Below, in pieces: positions 1 through 11,588 of a DNA stretch of 64,000 nucleotides. Source of the stretch: Tetragonia tetragonoides. Lineage: Eukaryota > Streptophyta > Magnoliopsida > Caryophyllales > Aizoaceae. The position numbers were made by a program, and so were the translations under genes. Where the stretch lies: the NCBI GenBank assembly GCA_038025085.1, contig CM076142.1:3261501-3325500 (forward strand). The letters run 5' to 3'. Numbering within the stretch: position 1 is the stretch's first letter; each line of letters begins with the position of its first letter. Under the pieces are notes generated by a model, which saw nothing but the letters and a program-made list of their open reading frames with translations, did no database searches and had not been told where the DNA came from.

Positions 1-2718
1 CTTCTTGAAAAGATTGTGCTTCAAAATTCTGCTTTCAGTGGGAACTTCAATTTGCAAAACCTACTTATCCTAACTGCTATTAAAGCTGATCCATCAAGAG
101 TTATGGATTACATCAATCGGTTGGACAACTTTGATGGACCTGCAGTTGGAGAAGTGGCTGTTGAAGCACAATTGTATGAGGAAGCATTTGCCATCTTTAA
201 GAAGTTCAACTTAAATGTCCAAGCTGTGAATGTGCTGCTGGATAATATCCGTAACATCGATCGAGCTGTGGAATTTGCATTCCGAGTTGAGGAGGAGGCT
301 GTATGGAGTCAGGTGGCGAAGGCCCAACTAAGGGAAGGACTAGTCAGTGATGCTATTGAGTCATTTATCCTTGCTGGAGATGCAACCCATTTCTTGGAAG
401 TGATCAAAGCTGCTGAAGATGCAGATGATTACAATGACATGGTCAAGTATCTTTTGATGGTTAGACAGAAGGTCAAGGAGCCTAAGGTTGACGGTGAGCT
501 TATATACGCATATGCAAAGATTGATAAACTCAGTGACATTGAGGAGTTCCTTCTTTCGCCAAACGTTGCCAACCTTCAAAATGTCGGTGATCGTTTATAC
601 GATGAAGCCTTATATGAAGCGGCTAAAATCATATATGCATTCATCTCTAACTGGGCTAAGCTAGCTGTCACACTTGTCAAGCTTAAGCAATTCCAAGGTG
701 CTGTTGATGCAGCTCGCAAGGCTAACAGCTCAAAAACATGGAAGGAAGTTTGCTTTGCTTGTGTTGATGCTGAGGAGTTCCGGCTGGCTCAGATATGCGG
801 TCTTAATGTCATCATACAGGTAGTGTGCTTTTTCCTGTGACTGCTTGTTTTATATTATACTTACTGGCAGAGTTTCTCATTTGACATGTATTGTTACTGT
901 ATTCTGAATTTTGTTTTCCTTGCTGTAGGTGGATGACCTGGAAGAGGTCAGTGAATATTATCAGAACAGGGGATGTTTCAATGAGCTTATCTCTCTTATG
1001 GAAAGTGGATTGGGGTTGGAGCGTGCACATATGGGTATCTTCACCGAGTTGGGAGTTCTGTATGCCAGATATCGTCCAGAGAAGCTCATGGAACATATCA
1101 AACTGTTTTCAACAAGGCTTAACATACCAAAGCTGATTAGGGCTTGTGATGAGCAACAGCACTGGAAGGAACTTACTTATTTGTATATCCAATATGATGA
1201 GTTTGACAATGCTGCTACGACTGTGATGAACCATTCTCCAGAAGCATGGGATCACATGCAGTTTAAAGACATCGTTGTTAAGGTTGCAAATGTGGAGCTC
1301 TACTATAAAGCAGTGCACTTCTACTTACAAGAACATCCTGATCTTATTAATGATGTTCTTAACGTGCTTGCACTTCGTGTGGACCATTCACGTGTTGTTG
1401 ATATCATGCGAAAGGTGCCTTTTTTACCTCTTTTTTTCCTGCATATAAATTTTTTTCCTCTCATATGGTAAACTGATATCTCATTTACTATCATACAGGC
1501 TGGTCAACTTCCTCTTGTGAAGCCATACATGGTGGCAGTCCAAAGCAATAATGTGTCTGCTGTCAATGAAGCACTTAATGAGATTTATCTGGAGGAAGAG
1601 GACTATGACAGACTCCGTGAATCAATAGATTTGCATGATAACTTTGACCAGATAGGCCTTGCACAGAAGGTGGGAAGGCTTAGTATCTTTTTGCTTTATC
1701 ACAGGAATTTAGTCTGGATAGCTCATCACGACTCTGATATTATGTGAACAGGTTGAGAAACATGAATTACTTGAAATGAGGCGTATTGCAGCTTACATTT
1801 ACAAGAAGGCTGGCAGATGGAAGCAGTCCATTGCATTGTCAAAGAAAGACAATCTTTACAAAGATGCAATGGAAACTGCCTCTCAATCTGGTGATCGTGA
1901 GCTTGCGGAGGAGCTGCTAGTGTACTTCATTGAGCAGGTATGTTTCATTAACTGGTCTTCAAAAAATGTTTCCTGGGAACAAATCTTCTGGGACTTCTGT
2001 GCAATATCTATGGAGGCAGATTTTTTCAGAATATTTATGAGCTTGTGAAAGTAACGGCTGCCTAATGCCTGTGCAGGGAAAGAAAGAGTGTTTCGCGTCA
2101 TGTCTCTTTGTTTGTTACGATCTAATCAGAGCTGATGTTGCGCTGGAGCTAGCATGGTTGAACAATATGATTGATTTTGCCTTCCCGTATCTATTACAGG
2201 TTGTTAATAAATTTCTTACTTCAATATCTTTCTATGCTCTTTCACTGATTCGTATATTTGACACCATAGTTTTTTCGTTTTTTTTTTTTTCTTGTTTCCT
2301 ATACAGTTTATTCGTGAGTACACGGGTAAGGTAGATGAGCTGATCAAACACAAGCTTGAAGCTCAAGTTGAAGTTAAAGCGAAAGAGGAGGAGGAGAAAG
2401 AGAAGGTTGCACAACAGGTAATGGTTCATCAGAAACGCCCACGTCTTTTTTCTGACCTGGTCACATTATTTGCCACAATGTATTATGTATATTATTTATT
2501 TACCTTCGCTACCTGTGTGAATCTGTTTCATTTGGTATGTCTTTCATCTCATGCAGAACATGTATGCACAATTGCTCCCTCTCGCTTTACCAGCACCACC
2601 AATGCCAGGAATGGGAGGAGGTGGAATGGGTGGTGGCTATGCTCCCCCACCACCTATGGGTGGTATGGGCATGCCTCCAATGCCGCCTTATGGCATGCCG
2701 CCAATGGGTTCCTACTAA
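1..2718 (+). CDS. CHC: Clathrin heavy chain, C-terminal part (partial at 5' end)
   Basis: Clathrin heavy chain forms the legs of the triskelion that coats endocytic and trans-Golgi vesicles. The window opens inside a large exon already in frame (L-L-E-K-I-V). Coding exons read as 1-819, 929-1414, 1499-1669, 1752-1937, 2077-2199, 2307-2417 and 2557-2718. All introns are GT-AG and in phase 0. Together they encode 685 residues of a protein that is normally about 1,700. The product consists of helical CHC repeats of the proximal and distal leg (for example [24 protein letters not shown]), the trimerisation region ([20 protein letters not shown]) and the plant-type Gly/Met/Pro-rich tail ending GMPPMGSY. 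No frameshift or premature stop was seen. Arabidopsis has two near-identical paralogues, CHC1 and CHC2, which cannot be told apart here. The identification is certain. Confidence 0.97.
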
Positions 2719-4443
2719 GAAATTTTGCAAGTGATGTGAGAAAGCAGTAGCAGCTAGTGCTAGAAAGTTTTGTAGGCTTGCTGTTTGTGCTAGTAGCAAC
2801 ATCAATTTTTCTAGTACTGGAGGAGTTACGAAAGATGCAGCTTTGGCGTGTTTCAGTGCACGGATGGCATTGGTTTGTGTGTATGCACTGGTTAGTTGTA
2901 GGATTGTTGATATGCCTTTTAAATTATTCTTTTGGTTAGTTGAGGCAAAATTTTCACTTATAACCTGGACTAGTCAGGGTCGGTTTATAGGTTATGTTGT
3001 ATGTTTTATATGGGGTTGCTTGTTGAAAATTTGTCTGATTTTAAGTTTATGAAGTGGGTGTGGCAGATTTGCCCTTGTATAGGTTATAGGTATCTCCTCT
3101 TGATCATACTAGTATTTGTTTCATAAATATTTGATGGTTTTGATTTTTATGTTGTGATGATCAAGTTTGTGATTTTGCATGAAATTCTCATTCTCAAGCA
3201 AAAATAAGCACATTTCTGTTGCCCTTGCCCATCTGTCCAAATCTAGCAGTTTTTAATGGTTCAAGTACCACTGTAATTGAGATCAAGGAATGGTAAATTT
3301 TGACTTGTAAGCTTTAAAGCTAATAGTTCTGTGCTTCTATTAGGCTAAAGATCTTTGCCGTATTTCAAAATTTCAATGTCTCTGATATAGGCTGGTTTTG
3401 TGCCAGTGCAAGTTATGATGACGATTACTGCAGCATGCCTGTCAAAAAATAAAGCGATTACTGCAGCATAATACAAGGTGTAAACAAAGTCTGATAGTAA
3501 TAGATGCTCAAAACTGGGGGGGGGGGGGGGAGGGTTTAACGCAAGTCCCGAACTATCATTACTTAATCTCAAATCTCGCTTGTTCTTCAACAGACTAAAG
3601 TAAAGGGTGCGTTGAGAGTTGAGTATTTGAGGCTTGAGACCATTGCCTTGCTGAGAAATCCTCGGGATCAGTTATCGCATCTCCATAGTCCTGGTGACTT
3701 AACTAATAGTCACTCTTTTGGGCTCCAATCACGACTCCCGAGTGAATATGATGTTAGGGCGTTTGGAAAAACTTCAAGAGGCATCGTAGGGTTAATTCGA
3801 TCCCAATTTTATTGTGTGAGAACTCAGCTGATCTTGAAAGGCCCTCATACAATTATAATTATAATCCCAGAAAATTGAGGGCGTCGAGGATTTAGGACTC
3901 CACGATAAAATGTTGATAGGAATACGTAGTAGGGCGCGGCTTAGAATAGTCAGAGTAAACTTTGTAGTATATGATGACCTTTTATTAATCATATATATTA
4001 TAGGCTCCAATATTGAAATTATGATTACAGTGCGTTTAGGAAAGCCTTCAACATTCCAGGGATTTAGTGGTCACTTGAGTCGCTCTTAGTACATGAAGCT
4101 TTGGTATGACAAAACTCAACAAACCCCTAAGTTTACATAATTTTTTTTATTTTTTTATTTTTTTATTTGTAAATTCACGTCCGTCCGGTAGTCTAGCAAT
4201 AGGGTAGAAAAAACATTCTACTCAAAAGACTAATTCAAATGCTATGGATCTACGAAAATTTGGGGAATTTGAATGAAATTTATTAAATTTTGTTTTTGAA
4301 TGAAAACAATATTTAGACTTCGGTGAACCTACATTTGATTATTGATGATGTGTATTGTAACTTTTCCTTAAATTTTTTTTATCAAGGCCATGCGTTAAAG
4401 AGGCTCATTAGTGATTCATATGGCTCTTTTTTTCTTACCTATT
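2719..4443. other. CHC 3'UTR and intergenic DNA
   Basis: The first few hundred bases after the CHC stop are T-rich and are probably its 3'UTR. No polyadenylation site could be fixed. A poly-G run lies near 3517-3530. From about 3590 to 4380 the DNA is AT-rich, and no coding exon, RNA gene or clear transposon end was recognised. Short open frames here have no coding character. Confidence 0.6.
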
Positions 4444-4546
4444 CTCAGGTTTAAGTACACCATGAACCGTAATTTAGCAAAACCCATTTTTTTTATTATT
4501 TTAAAATCCCAACCTTTAAATCAAATAAGCCTTGAGTGTACCTGAG
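4444..4546. repeat. Short inverted repeat, possible tiny MITE
   Basis: CTCAGGT at the left end is matched by ACCTGAG at the right end, and GTACAC / GTGTAC follow inside with a small offset. Direct repeats of ATT flank both ends (4441-4443 and 4547-4549). The element is about 103 bp. It is too short and simple for a firm class assignment and could be chance. Confidence 0.35.
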
Positions 4547-4934
4547 ATTATGTTTGAATTGTTGGATATTTTGCCTATTGGTCAATAGTTTATTTATTTA
4601 TTATTGGTAGATATAATTAAAAATTACCAAGTTAATACATTGATCACCTTCCTAATAAATCCAATATCCTTCCCAAAATGAACTCTCAGTGGACAATGTC
4701 CAGATGCACCACACACTGAACAAATTCGCTTAATATGGCAATGTTTTAAGAACCATAAAGTGCAACAAATCAAGAGTCATATTGCATTTCCACTATGTCA
4801 CATTCTATGACACCAAATTAAACCCTCTAGGCTCTAGTCATCAAATGTTTAGAATAAATAGGGACAACAATCATATTCTTAGCATCAGTTTCATCTTCCA
4901 GCAGGAAAAAAAAAAGTCTGAAACTAGAGAAAAC

Positions 4935-5522
4935 ATGGCTCATTCTCCGCTTTCTCTGTCTTCCCTCTCTAGCATCATCGTCCTACTAGCCATCATCGTA
5001 ATCCTTGTAAAACCTTCCAACCAAATGAGATCAACGGCAACAACACCAGCCACAAACAACGTAACGAAGATCGAGAAGGCTTGTACAGAAAGCCTTGAGC
5101 CACAAGTGTGTACCCAATGTGTAACTACAGATCACAGTAGGCAATTTGATGATCTTCCAGGATTCACCCATTCCTTGTTAAATTGCATGCTTTCTGAGGC
5201 CACAAAGGCTCATGACACCGCCAATTCTCTTGCATCTCAAGCAGGTACAAGTCCTAGCCTCAAAGCAACCCTTACTGAATGTATAGATAATCTGCAAGAG
5301 ACGGTACATCAAACGCAGCTTGCATTGCTGTCGTTGGAGCTAAGTCACTACCAGGAAGCATGGGACTCTGCTATGGCTGCTAGAAGGATGATATTTAGAT
5401 GCTCGTTCCAGTTTAATGGTAGTGCAGATTTTACTATACCGCCTTCACTAGCTGATCCTATGGTCCTTTCTAAACAACAGTGTGATGCTTCTTATGGTTT
5501 GTTTGTGCTCCTTGTTGGTTAA
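4935..5522 (+). CDS. Pectin methylesterase/invertase inhibitor-like protein, copy a
   Basis: A single-exon gene of 195 aa. PMEI-domain proteins form a four-helix bundle that inhibits pectin methylesterases in the cell wall or acid invertases. Residues 10-30 are a hydrophobic signal segment. The PMEI domain runs from about 45 to 193. The first disulphide hairpin is Cys50/Cys59 (CTESLEPQVC), with Cys62 and Cys84 nearby and Cys116, Cys156 and Cys183 downstream. The open frame extends 51 codons further upstream, but the ATG at 4935 is preferred because it is followed directly by the signal peptide and matches the start of the second copy at 11001. Both proteins are 195 aa and plainly paralogous. 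Which enzyme is inhibited cannot be told from sequence. Confidence 0.9.
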   Translation: MAHSPLSLSSLSSIIVLLAIIVILVKPSNQMRSTATTPATNNVTKIEKACTESLEPQVCTQCVTTDHSRQFDDLPGFTHSLLNCMLSEATKAHDTANSLASQAGTSPSLKATLTECIDNLQETVHQTQLALLSLELSHYQEAWDSAMAARRMIFRCSFQFNGSADFTIPPSLADPMVLSKQQCDASYGLFVLLVG

Positions 5523-5979
5523 GTAGTACTAGTACATGTACTATTGAGTTTGCATAAAAGTCTTCTAATTAAAACTTCAGTTCGATTTGCCTATGGAATG
5601 TCATTTATAAATTATAAATTCAGCCTTAAAGGATTGGTTACCCAACATGACAAAAACTACCTATTTAATTGTGGTGAACATCTCATTTATGCAAGAATCG
5701 TTTATTCCATGTTTAATTTCTTCCTCCATAGCTGATTGATCGTCATATGACTTCTACGGAACAAGTGTAATCGACCACGCACTCAGCCACCATATAAGGG
5801 TCTCACCGTAAGACAGTCTTATACAACAAGTCATAGATATAGACTTGCCATATTTTAGAAGAAAAGCCATAGTAATAGGAGAAGGCTCATGTTGAATATA
5901 CCCTGAATTGAATTTTCACATTTCAAAATATCCCAAATGACATGAAATTCGGTCCAATGGATCATGAGCGCTGGGACGT
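5523..5979. other. PMEI-a downstream region
   Basis: Holds the 3'UTR of PMEI-a. The stretch near 5890-5960 is alignable by eye with 11880-11950 downstream of PMEI-b, so it belongs to the same duplicated segment. No gene was seen. Confidence 0.6.
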
Positions 5980-7310
5980 CACTACAAGAAATGAGTTCAA
6001 ATAAGGTATTTTGTATGCATCAAAGAGAGCATTTTGGATTTGCCTTATTTGTTCATATCAAATAGGGCAATTTGGTTTTGCCCCATTTAATCACATCAAA
6101 AAGGGCATTTCTAAATAAATTGCCCTCCTATTCAATTATGTAATGTCTAATAGCGCTTTTTTTTTAAAAATGCCCTCCTAGATACTAGAATTTGATAAAA
6201 AATACACACAAGCATCACTAGTTAATACTATACGTCTACACTATACCCATTGATTTTCACCAATTCCGAAAAGTGCGAAATAAACATACAACCTTTGTTT
6301 TTTCCCCAAAACTCCACAATAATAATAGGTAACATCACCTACAATAGCTGAAATCAAAATCTAATGTGAAAGAGAGGAGAGAGAATAATAAATTAAGTTT
6401 ACAGTTCAATCTCTCTCTACTTCTAATCAATACTTCTGCTTTAATTTGTAGTCGTGTTGATTAAGAACAATATGCTTCTAACATTACAATAAGCGCACAA
6501 TGGAATTCAAAGGACTAAAACTTAAATACTACAGAGTACAAATCTCTGTAGTTAACTAAAACCATTATTATAGTAGTAGACAATTAATTAAATTTAGAAA
6601 ACCCCAACAATGCCAACAGATTTTGCTGAGAGAGAAGCTACATGCCTACAGCTCTCGCTCAAACGGCCGAGATTTCGATGAGGTGTGGGGATCGGGGTAT
6701 TCGAAGGGCTGAACAGTGAATAGTTGTCCCACATCGGTGAATTCTCATTCGTAAACTTATATCCCACATCGACGGGTTTGAAGACTTCTTGGATTTCAAT
6801 TTCTCTGTACAACTTAAAACTTATTTGGCCTAACTTGCTTGTTGGGCTAATTATGCCTTTCTATAATTAACTATAGTATAAGTTGATTTTGCGCCGGTTT
6901 GATCTGCGGTTTTTCACTTTTGTTGGGTTTGAGTCGTTTGACCAAAATTAAACGATTTGACTGGTTCGTTCTCTGATGGGCAAATCAGTAGCAAGGTGGG
7001 CATTTAAAAAAAAAAATGCCTTCTTTGAGAATAAAATAAGGAGGGCAATTAAAAATGTCTTATTTGTTAGGTATTAAATAGGGCGTTTTAATATGCCTTA
7101 TTTGAGCGAAAATAAGAAGGGCAAATGAAAATGCCCTCTTTGTTTCTGATTAAATAGGGTGTTTTTTAAAAAATGCCTCAATAATTTAAGACAACGCGAC
7201 AAATAGGTCATCTTAAAGACATTTTAAAAAATGCCCTTTTAGCCTAATAGAGCGTTTTTTTGATCAAATAAGACATTTTAAAATACCCTTTTTAAACTGA
7301 AATATGATTA
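5980..7310. mobile_element. Non-autonomous CACTA (EnSpm/CMC) element, right end not resolved
   Basis: The left end reads CACTACAAGAAAT at 5980, the canonical plant CACTA terminus. Inside, 6000-6180 and 7000-7300 are filled with subterminal repeats of a GGGCATTTT / AAAATGCCC motif in both orientations, as expected for the transposase-binding ends of this superfamily. No transposase frame is present. The matching TTTCTTGTAGTG at the right end was not found. The repeats stop just before NSE1-related sequence resumes at about 7311, so the right terminus has probably decayed or been lost. The element sits inside the copy-a duplicated segment and so entered after the duplication. Confidence 0.7.
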
Positions 7311-7625
7311 AGGTCGATCACTTGGTAGAAAAGCGAAGTATATTAGTAGCTTCATACATATGACATACTGTAAAAGTCCAAGATGATAATTACCATTGAT
7401 TAGCACGGTAGCTTCAGCAAATTTTCCTATCTTGCAGAACCATTTCGAGTTTCGACAAGTGCACCCAAAATGAAGACAAAGGATATTCAATAGAAAACTA
7501 TGCTTTAAGATCTCAAAATTTTCCAAAAGCTCCTTACAGCTAACGTCAGCATGGTACCTAAAACGAGAAGATCTCCACAATCTAGTTTTCTGAGACCAGA
7601 ACTCAAATTATCACAATCCTGAGTT
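7311..7625 (-). pseudogene. NSE1 relic, left part (last-exon tail and 3' flank)
   Basis: This stretch aligns by eye with 12130-12440, the 3' flank and last-exon end of the intact NSE1 gene. On the minus strand it still carries ACTCAGGATT, GATAATTTGAG and GGAGATCTTC in the same order. A small insertion shifts the frame, and the stop TAA corresponds to TAC. It is therefore dead coding sequence. Similarity breaks off at about 7625, and the next part of the same exon reappears at 10596, beyond the tandem-repeat insertion. Confidence 0.8.
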
Positions 7626-9557
7626 TTTGAGAGTATATATGGAGATTATTTTCCAAAAGATTTACCTCAAACTTTTCATGTATATTATTAAGTTCCGGAA
7701 AAATATTTTTTCTATATTTTCCACACAAGGTAGCTAATACCCAAACATCGATGGTGCGGAGCCATGGTCGGTACTCACGTCCCGTAGAACACATTTTCAA
7801 GTCTACTAAGGACTCGATAACCTACCCCGAGGGCCTTTTCAAGTATCGATGGGTGTCCAATTCCATGTGGTGGGAAAATATCCACCTTCGATACGGGACC
7901 TCCCAAAAGCCCAGAAAACATGGAATAGCCTACGATTTTTGGCTTCCTAGGGTTCGGTTGTCATTTTTCCCAAAACTTCTCTGGGGAGGTTTATCATGAC
8001 CCTAGAGGGCCCTCGGTGCCCCATGAGGGTCATTCGGATCCCAGAACTTTGATACTACTTATGTTTTCGGTGTTCCGACACTTACACTTGTGTCCCGTAA
8101 AAACGCCATTACAAACCTAACAAGGACTGGATAACGTACCACAAGGGCTTCCCATGTCCCCTAAGGGTGTCTTGTGCGATGTGGTGCGAAAATATCAACC
8201 TTCATCCCTGGGCCTCCCAGAAGCCCAAAAACCGTGGATTATGGCCTTCATTTTTAACTTCCCGGGGCCCGGTTGCCATTTTCTCCCACACATCTCCAGG
8301 TAGTCTATCATGACCCTAGAGGACCCTCGGTGCCCCAGGAGGCTCATCCGGATCCCCGAACTTCGATATTACCCATGCTTGTGGTGATCCGACCCTTACA
8401 TTCGTGTCCCGTAAAAACGCTCTTACACACCTATCAGGGACTCAATAACCGACCCCCGGGGCCTCCTATATCAGCTAGGGGTGTCTTGTGTGATGTGGTA
8501 CGAAAATATCAACCTTCGTCCCGGGGCCTTCAGGAAGCCCCCAAAACGTGGATTATAGCCTTCATTTTTGGCTTCCAGGGTCCCGGCTGCCATTTTTGCC
8601 CAAACTTCTCCAGGGAGTCTATCATGACCTTAGAGGACCCTCGGTGCCACGGGAGGGTCATCTAGATCCCCGAACTTCGATAATATCCATGCTTGCGGTG
8701 TCCCGGCTTTTACATCTGTGTCCTGTAAAAACGTCCTCACAAGCCTATTAGGGACTTGATAACTGACCCCGGAGGCCTTCCATATCCCTTAGGGGTGTCC
8801 TGTGCAATGTGGTGCGAAAATATCAAGCTTCGTTCCGGAGCCTCCCGGAAGCCCAAAAAACGTGGATTATTATAGCGTTCATTTTTGGCTTCCCGGTGTC
8901 CCGTTACCATTTTTGCCCAAACTTCTCCGGAAGGTTTATCGAGACCCTAGAGGACCCTCGGTGCCCGGGTAGGGCCATCGGGATCCCCAAACTTCAAAAT
9001 TACCCATGCTTGCGGTGTTCCGGCCCTTACATTCATGTCTCGTTAAAACGCTCTTACAAGCCTATCAGGGACTCAATAATTGACCCCGGTGGCCTCCCAT
9101 ATCCCTTGAGGTGTCCTGTGTGATGTGATGCGAAAATATCAACTTTCGTTCCCGGGCCTCTCGGAAGCCTAAAAAACGTGGATTATAGCCTTCATTTTTG
9201 GCTTCTTGGGGTCTAGTTGCCATTTTCGCTCAAACTTATCCAGAAGGTCTATCGTGATCCAAGAGGACCCTCGAGGCCCCAGGAGGGTCATCCGCATCCC
9301 CGAACTACAATTTTACCCATGCTTGCGGTATTTCGGCTCTTACATTCGTGTCCCGTAAAAACGCCCTTACAAGCTTATCAAGGACTCGATAACTGACCCG
9401 GGGGCCTCCCATGTCCCCTCGGGGTGTCTTGTGCGATGTGGTGCGAAAATACCTACCTTCGTTCCGAGGCCCCCGGAAGCCCAAACAATCTTCATTTTTG
9501 GCTTCCCAGGCCCGAATGTTATTTTTAACCAAACTTCTCCGGAAGGTCTATCGTGAC

Positions 9558-10342
9558 TAGGGCCGACAATTTCACTCGCATCCACGGATACCCGCTCCAC
9601 CCGATCCAAATAAATGGGTGAAAACCCGTTTAAACGGGTGATTTGGCAGCTGACAGGTGGATCGGATAGTGGGTCGGGTGGGATTTGGGTGATGATTTTT
9701 CACCCGCGAACCCGACCCACTAATCCACCCATCACCCGTTTATCATATTTAATATATATAAATTCAAAATACATAAGCTAAAAGCAAAAAAACTTAACAT
9801 TTTCATTTAGTTTCAAACTCTGTCAACGCTCCCTTCTTCCCTCTTTCTCTCTCCTCTAATGCATTCCTCCTTTCTCCTTGTTGACATTTGAAAGAACATG
9901 ACAAAAGAAGTATTTTCTCTGTCCCAATTTAAATATCTGCTTTGAAATTTGTGACTCACAACATTGTGAGTCACAAATTTCAAAGCGGACAATTAAATTG
10001 GGACGGAGGGAGTAGTTATTGGTATTCTGGTAAAAGGAAAAGTTAAGATCACAATCTTATGCTCTTTTTTAGCACCCAAAACATCGCACTTAGTTTTTAG
10101 TTAATTGTGTAAATTGTTGCCTAACCGGTTGAAGAACCTTTGTCTCGTTACTCTATCAAAATGGGTAAATATTTTCACCCATTAGTCACCCGATATCCAC
10201 CCGTTCACTCGCGGGTGATGGGTGGATTAGATGCGGGTGAAGTGTTTCGCGGGTGATGGGTGGATGGGTGGAGCTGAAAAATTAAATGGGTGGATGCGGG
10301 TGATGCTCCACCCGACCCGAATCCGACCCGTTGTCAGGCCTA
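9558..10342. mobile_element. Non-autonomous hAT element inside array A
   Basis: The left terminus TAGGGCCGACAA (9558-9569) and right terminus TTGTCAGGCCTA (10331-10342) are imperfect inverted repeats of the plant hAT type. An 8-bp target duplication flanks them, ATCGTGAC at 9550-9557 and ATCGTAAC at 10343-10350, with one mismatch. Removing the element restores the normal array phrase reading through to CCCTAGAGGACC. The subterminal zones are packed with CACCCG / CGGGTG motifs. Length is 785 bp. There is no transposase, and a Stowaway-like MITE is nested inside. Confidence 0.9.
9911..10014. mobile_element. Stowaway-like MITE nested in the hAT element
   Basis: The 104-bp sequence folds almost entirely on itself. 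TGTGACTCACAA meets TTGTGAGTCACA at the centre, and the ends read TCTCTGTCCCAATTTAA and TTAAATTGGGACGGAGGGAG. It is bounded by TA dinucleotides (9911-9912 and 10013-10014), as for Tc1/mariner-type Stowaway elements with CTCCCTCCGTCCC termini. The left terminus is slightly decayed. Confidence 0.85.
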
Positions 10343-10404
10343 ATCGTAACCCTAGAGGACCTTCGTGCCCCGGGATGGTCATCCGGGTCACCAAACTTTG
10401 ATTT

Positions 10405-10595
10405 CATCTATGGGTCATGGGTGCTGGGACGTGGGGCGTGGGACATAGGCGTTGAGACATAGGACGTGGGCGGTTGGACGTTGGACGTTGGACATGGGCG
10501 TTGGGTGGGCGCTTGGACGTGGGTCATGGACGCTTGGACGTGGGACATGGGTGCTGGAACGTAGGACATGGGCGCTGCTAGTTGGGCGCTGGTAG
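10405..10595. repeat. Minisatellite tail of insertion A
   Basis: An irregular short-period repeat built from GGACGTGGGACATGGGCGCT-like words, on the order of 13-30 bp each. A shorter version (GACATGGGTGCTGGGACATT) ends array B near 45370, which links the two insertions. It is not coding. Confidence 0.75.
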
Positions 10596-10812
10596 TCGGA
10601 GCTCTTTCTCCGCTTTCTCCTTGTAGGTTTTGTTCTAGACTTCTAGTGTTCAGTATGAAGGTTGTCTGTAAATGGTGAGATTTCCCTCCAAAAACTAGAA
10701 TGCTCTCTTTGAACACGATGCCTTTTTTTCTTGCCTTTCTTGTTACAGAGAAGTTGCAAATTAAAGCCTGGTTAAATCTGATGTGATACCTTTCTTTGAG
10801 AATATCCAGATG
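10596..10812 (-). pseudogene. NSE1 relic, right part (last exon, intron and part of RING exon)
   Basis: This resumes NSE1 similarity where 7625 stopped. GGAGCTCTTTCTCC, a decayed copy of the AAATGGTAAG exon border, the T-rich intron and CCTTTCTTTGAGAA correspond in order to 12450-12720 of the intact gene. The fragment ends inside the exon that encodes the middle of the RING-like domain, which marks the duplication breakpoint. Frames are broken throughout. Confidence 0.75.
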
Positions 10813-11000
10813 CACCTATTAACAAAATCTCTTTAGATTGCATTGGTTCAATAACAATAAGAAACTGCCAACCCAAGAGTTATTTCACTTCCTATAGTCA
10901 TGTGTATATGATACTAAGTGAAACCAGCTATTAAGAGAGCAATCATATTCTTATTTATTAGCAGTTTCATCTACCAAGACACAAGTCTGAACTAGAGAAG

Positions 11001-11588
11001 ATGGCTTGTTCTCTGCAATTTCTCTCCTCCCTCTACAGCATCATCCTCCTAGTAGCCATCGTCATAATCCTTCCAGGTGATTTCAACAAAATCAGAGTGA
11101 TGGCAGCATCACCAGCAGCTGTAAAGCCACCGTCAATCAAGAAGGCTTGTACTGAAAGCCTAGAGCCACAAGTGTGTTCTCAATGCGTAACTGCAGATCA
11201 TAGTAGGCAATTTGATGATATTCCAGGATTCATCCGTTCCCTGTTAAACTGCATGCTTTCTGAGAACACAAAAGCTCATGAGATCGCCAATTCTCTTGCA
11301 TCTCAAAAGGGTACAAGTCCTAGCCTGAAAAGAACCCTTACTACATGTTCAGCTAATCTACTTGAGGCGATAAAGCAAGTGCAGGTTGCAATAGTTTCAA
11401 TGGACAGCAGTCACTACACGGAAGCATGGAACTATTCCATGACTGCTAGAAGGATGATTTTTAAATGCTCCCTTGAGTTTCATGGCAATGCGGATTTTAC
11501 TATCCCGTCTTCACTACTTGGTCCTATGGTACTCGCTAGGCAACTCTGTGATGCTGCTTATGTTTTGTTTGTGCTGCTCATTGGTTAA
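11001..11588 (+). CDS. Pectin methylesterase/invertase inhibitor-like protein, copy b
   Basis: A single-exon gene of 195 aa, the same length as copy a. It has a hydrophobic signal segment (residues about 8-28) and a PMEI domain from about 45 to 193. The cysteine hairpin CTESLEPQVC and the block CVTADHSRQFDD are almost unchanged from copy a. The last helix ends AAYVLFVLLIG. The frame is intact and the substitutions are mostly conservative, so both copies look functional. The gene is convergent with the intact NSE1 gene about 790 bp downstream. The partner enzyme (pectin methylesterase or invertase) is not determined. Confidence 0.9.
   Translation: MACSLQFLSSLYSIILLVAIVIILPGDFNKIRVMAASPAAVKPPSIKKACTESLEPQVCSQCVTADHSRQFDDIPGFIRSLLNCMLSENTKAHEIANSLASQKGTSPSLKRTLTTCSANLLEAIKQVQVAIVSMDSSHYTEAWNYSMTARRMIFKCSLEFHGNADFTIPSSLLGPMVLARQLCDAAYVLFVLLIG

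Larger units (their letters stand above)
7778..10404. repeat. Tandem repeat array A, ~314-bp unit
   Basis: The phrase GTGCGAAAATATC recurs, in variants, at about 7874, 8188, 8502, 8816, 9132 and 9445, giving spacings of 313-316 bp. Other phrases conserved in every unit are CGTGGATTATAGCC, GCTTCCCGGGG, AACTTCTCCGG, CCCTAGAGGACCCTCGGTG and CCCGTAAAAACGC. The array is clearly GC-richer than its surroundings. The last unit is interrupted at 9558-10342 by a hAT-type element. The open frames across it are by-products of the GC-rich repeat and change from unit to unit. Confidence 0.9.
7626..10595. mobile_element. Array-carrying insertion A splitting the NSE1 relic
   Basis: About 3 kb of foreign sequence lies exactly between two halves of the duplicated NSE1 3' end. 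Its parts are an AT-rich leader (about 7626-7770), about 5.5 units of a ~314-bp tandem repeat, and a tail of short GGGACATGGGCGCT-like repeats (10405-10595). The leader resembles the leader of array B (near 42250-42330; both contain CCTCAAACTTTTCA), and the tail resembles the end of array B (45326-45400). That shared anatomy argues for a unit that moves as a whole. No terminal inverted repeat, target duplication or protein frame was recognised, so the class is unknown. Confidence 0.6.

Noticed and set aside
4782..4934. Upstream extension of the PMEI-a frame by 51 codons
   Set aside because: It lacks signal-peptide character, and copy b starts at the position equal to 4935.
10408..10815. Minus-strand frame of 135 codons with APMSHVQAP-type repeats
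   Set aside because: It runs from the NSE1 relic into the minisatellite tail of insertion A; the repetitive part is minisatellite, not protein.
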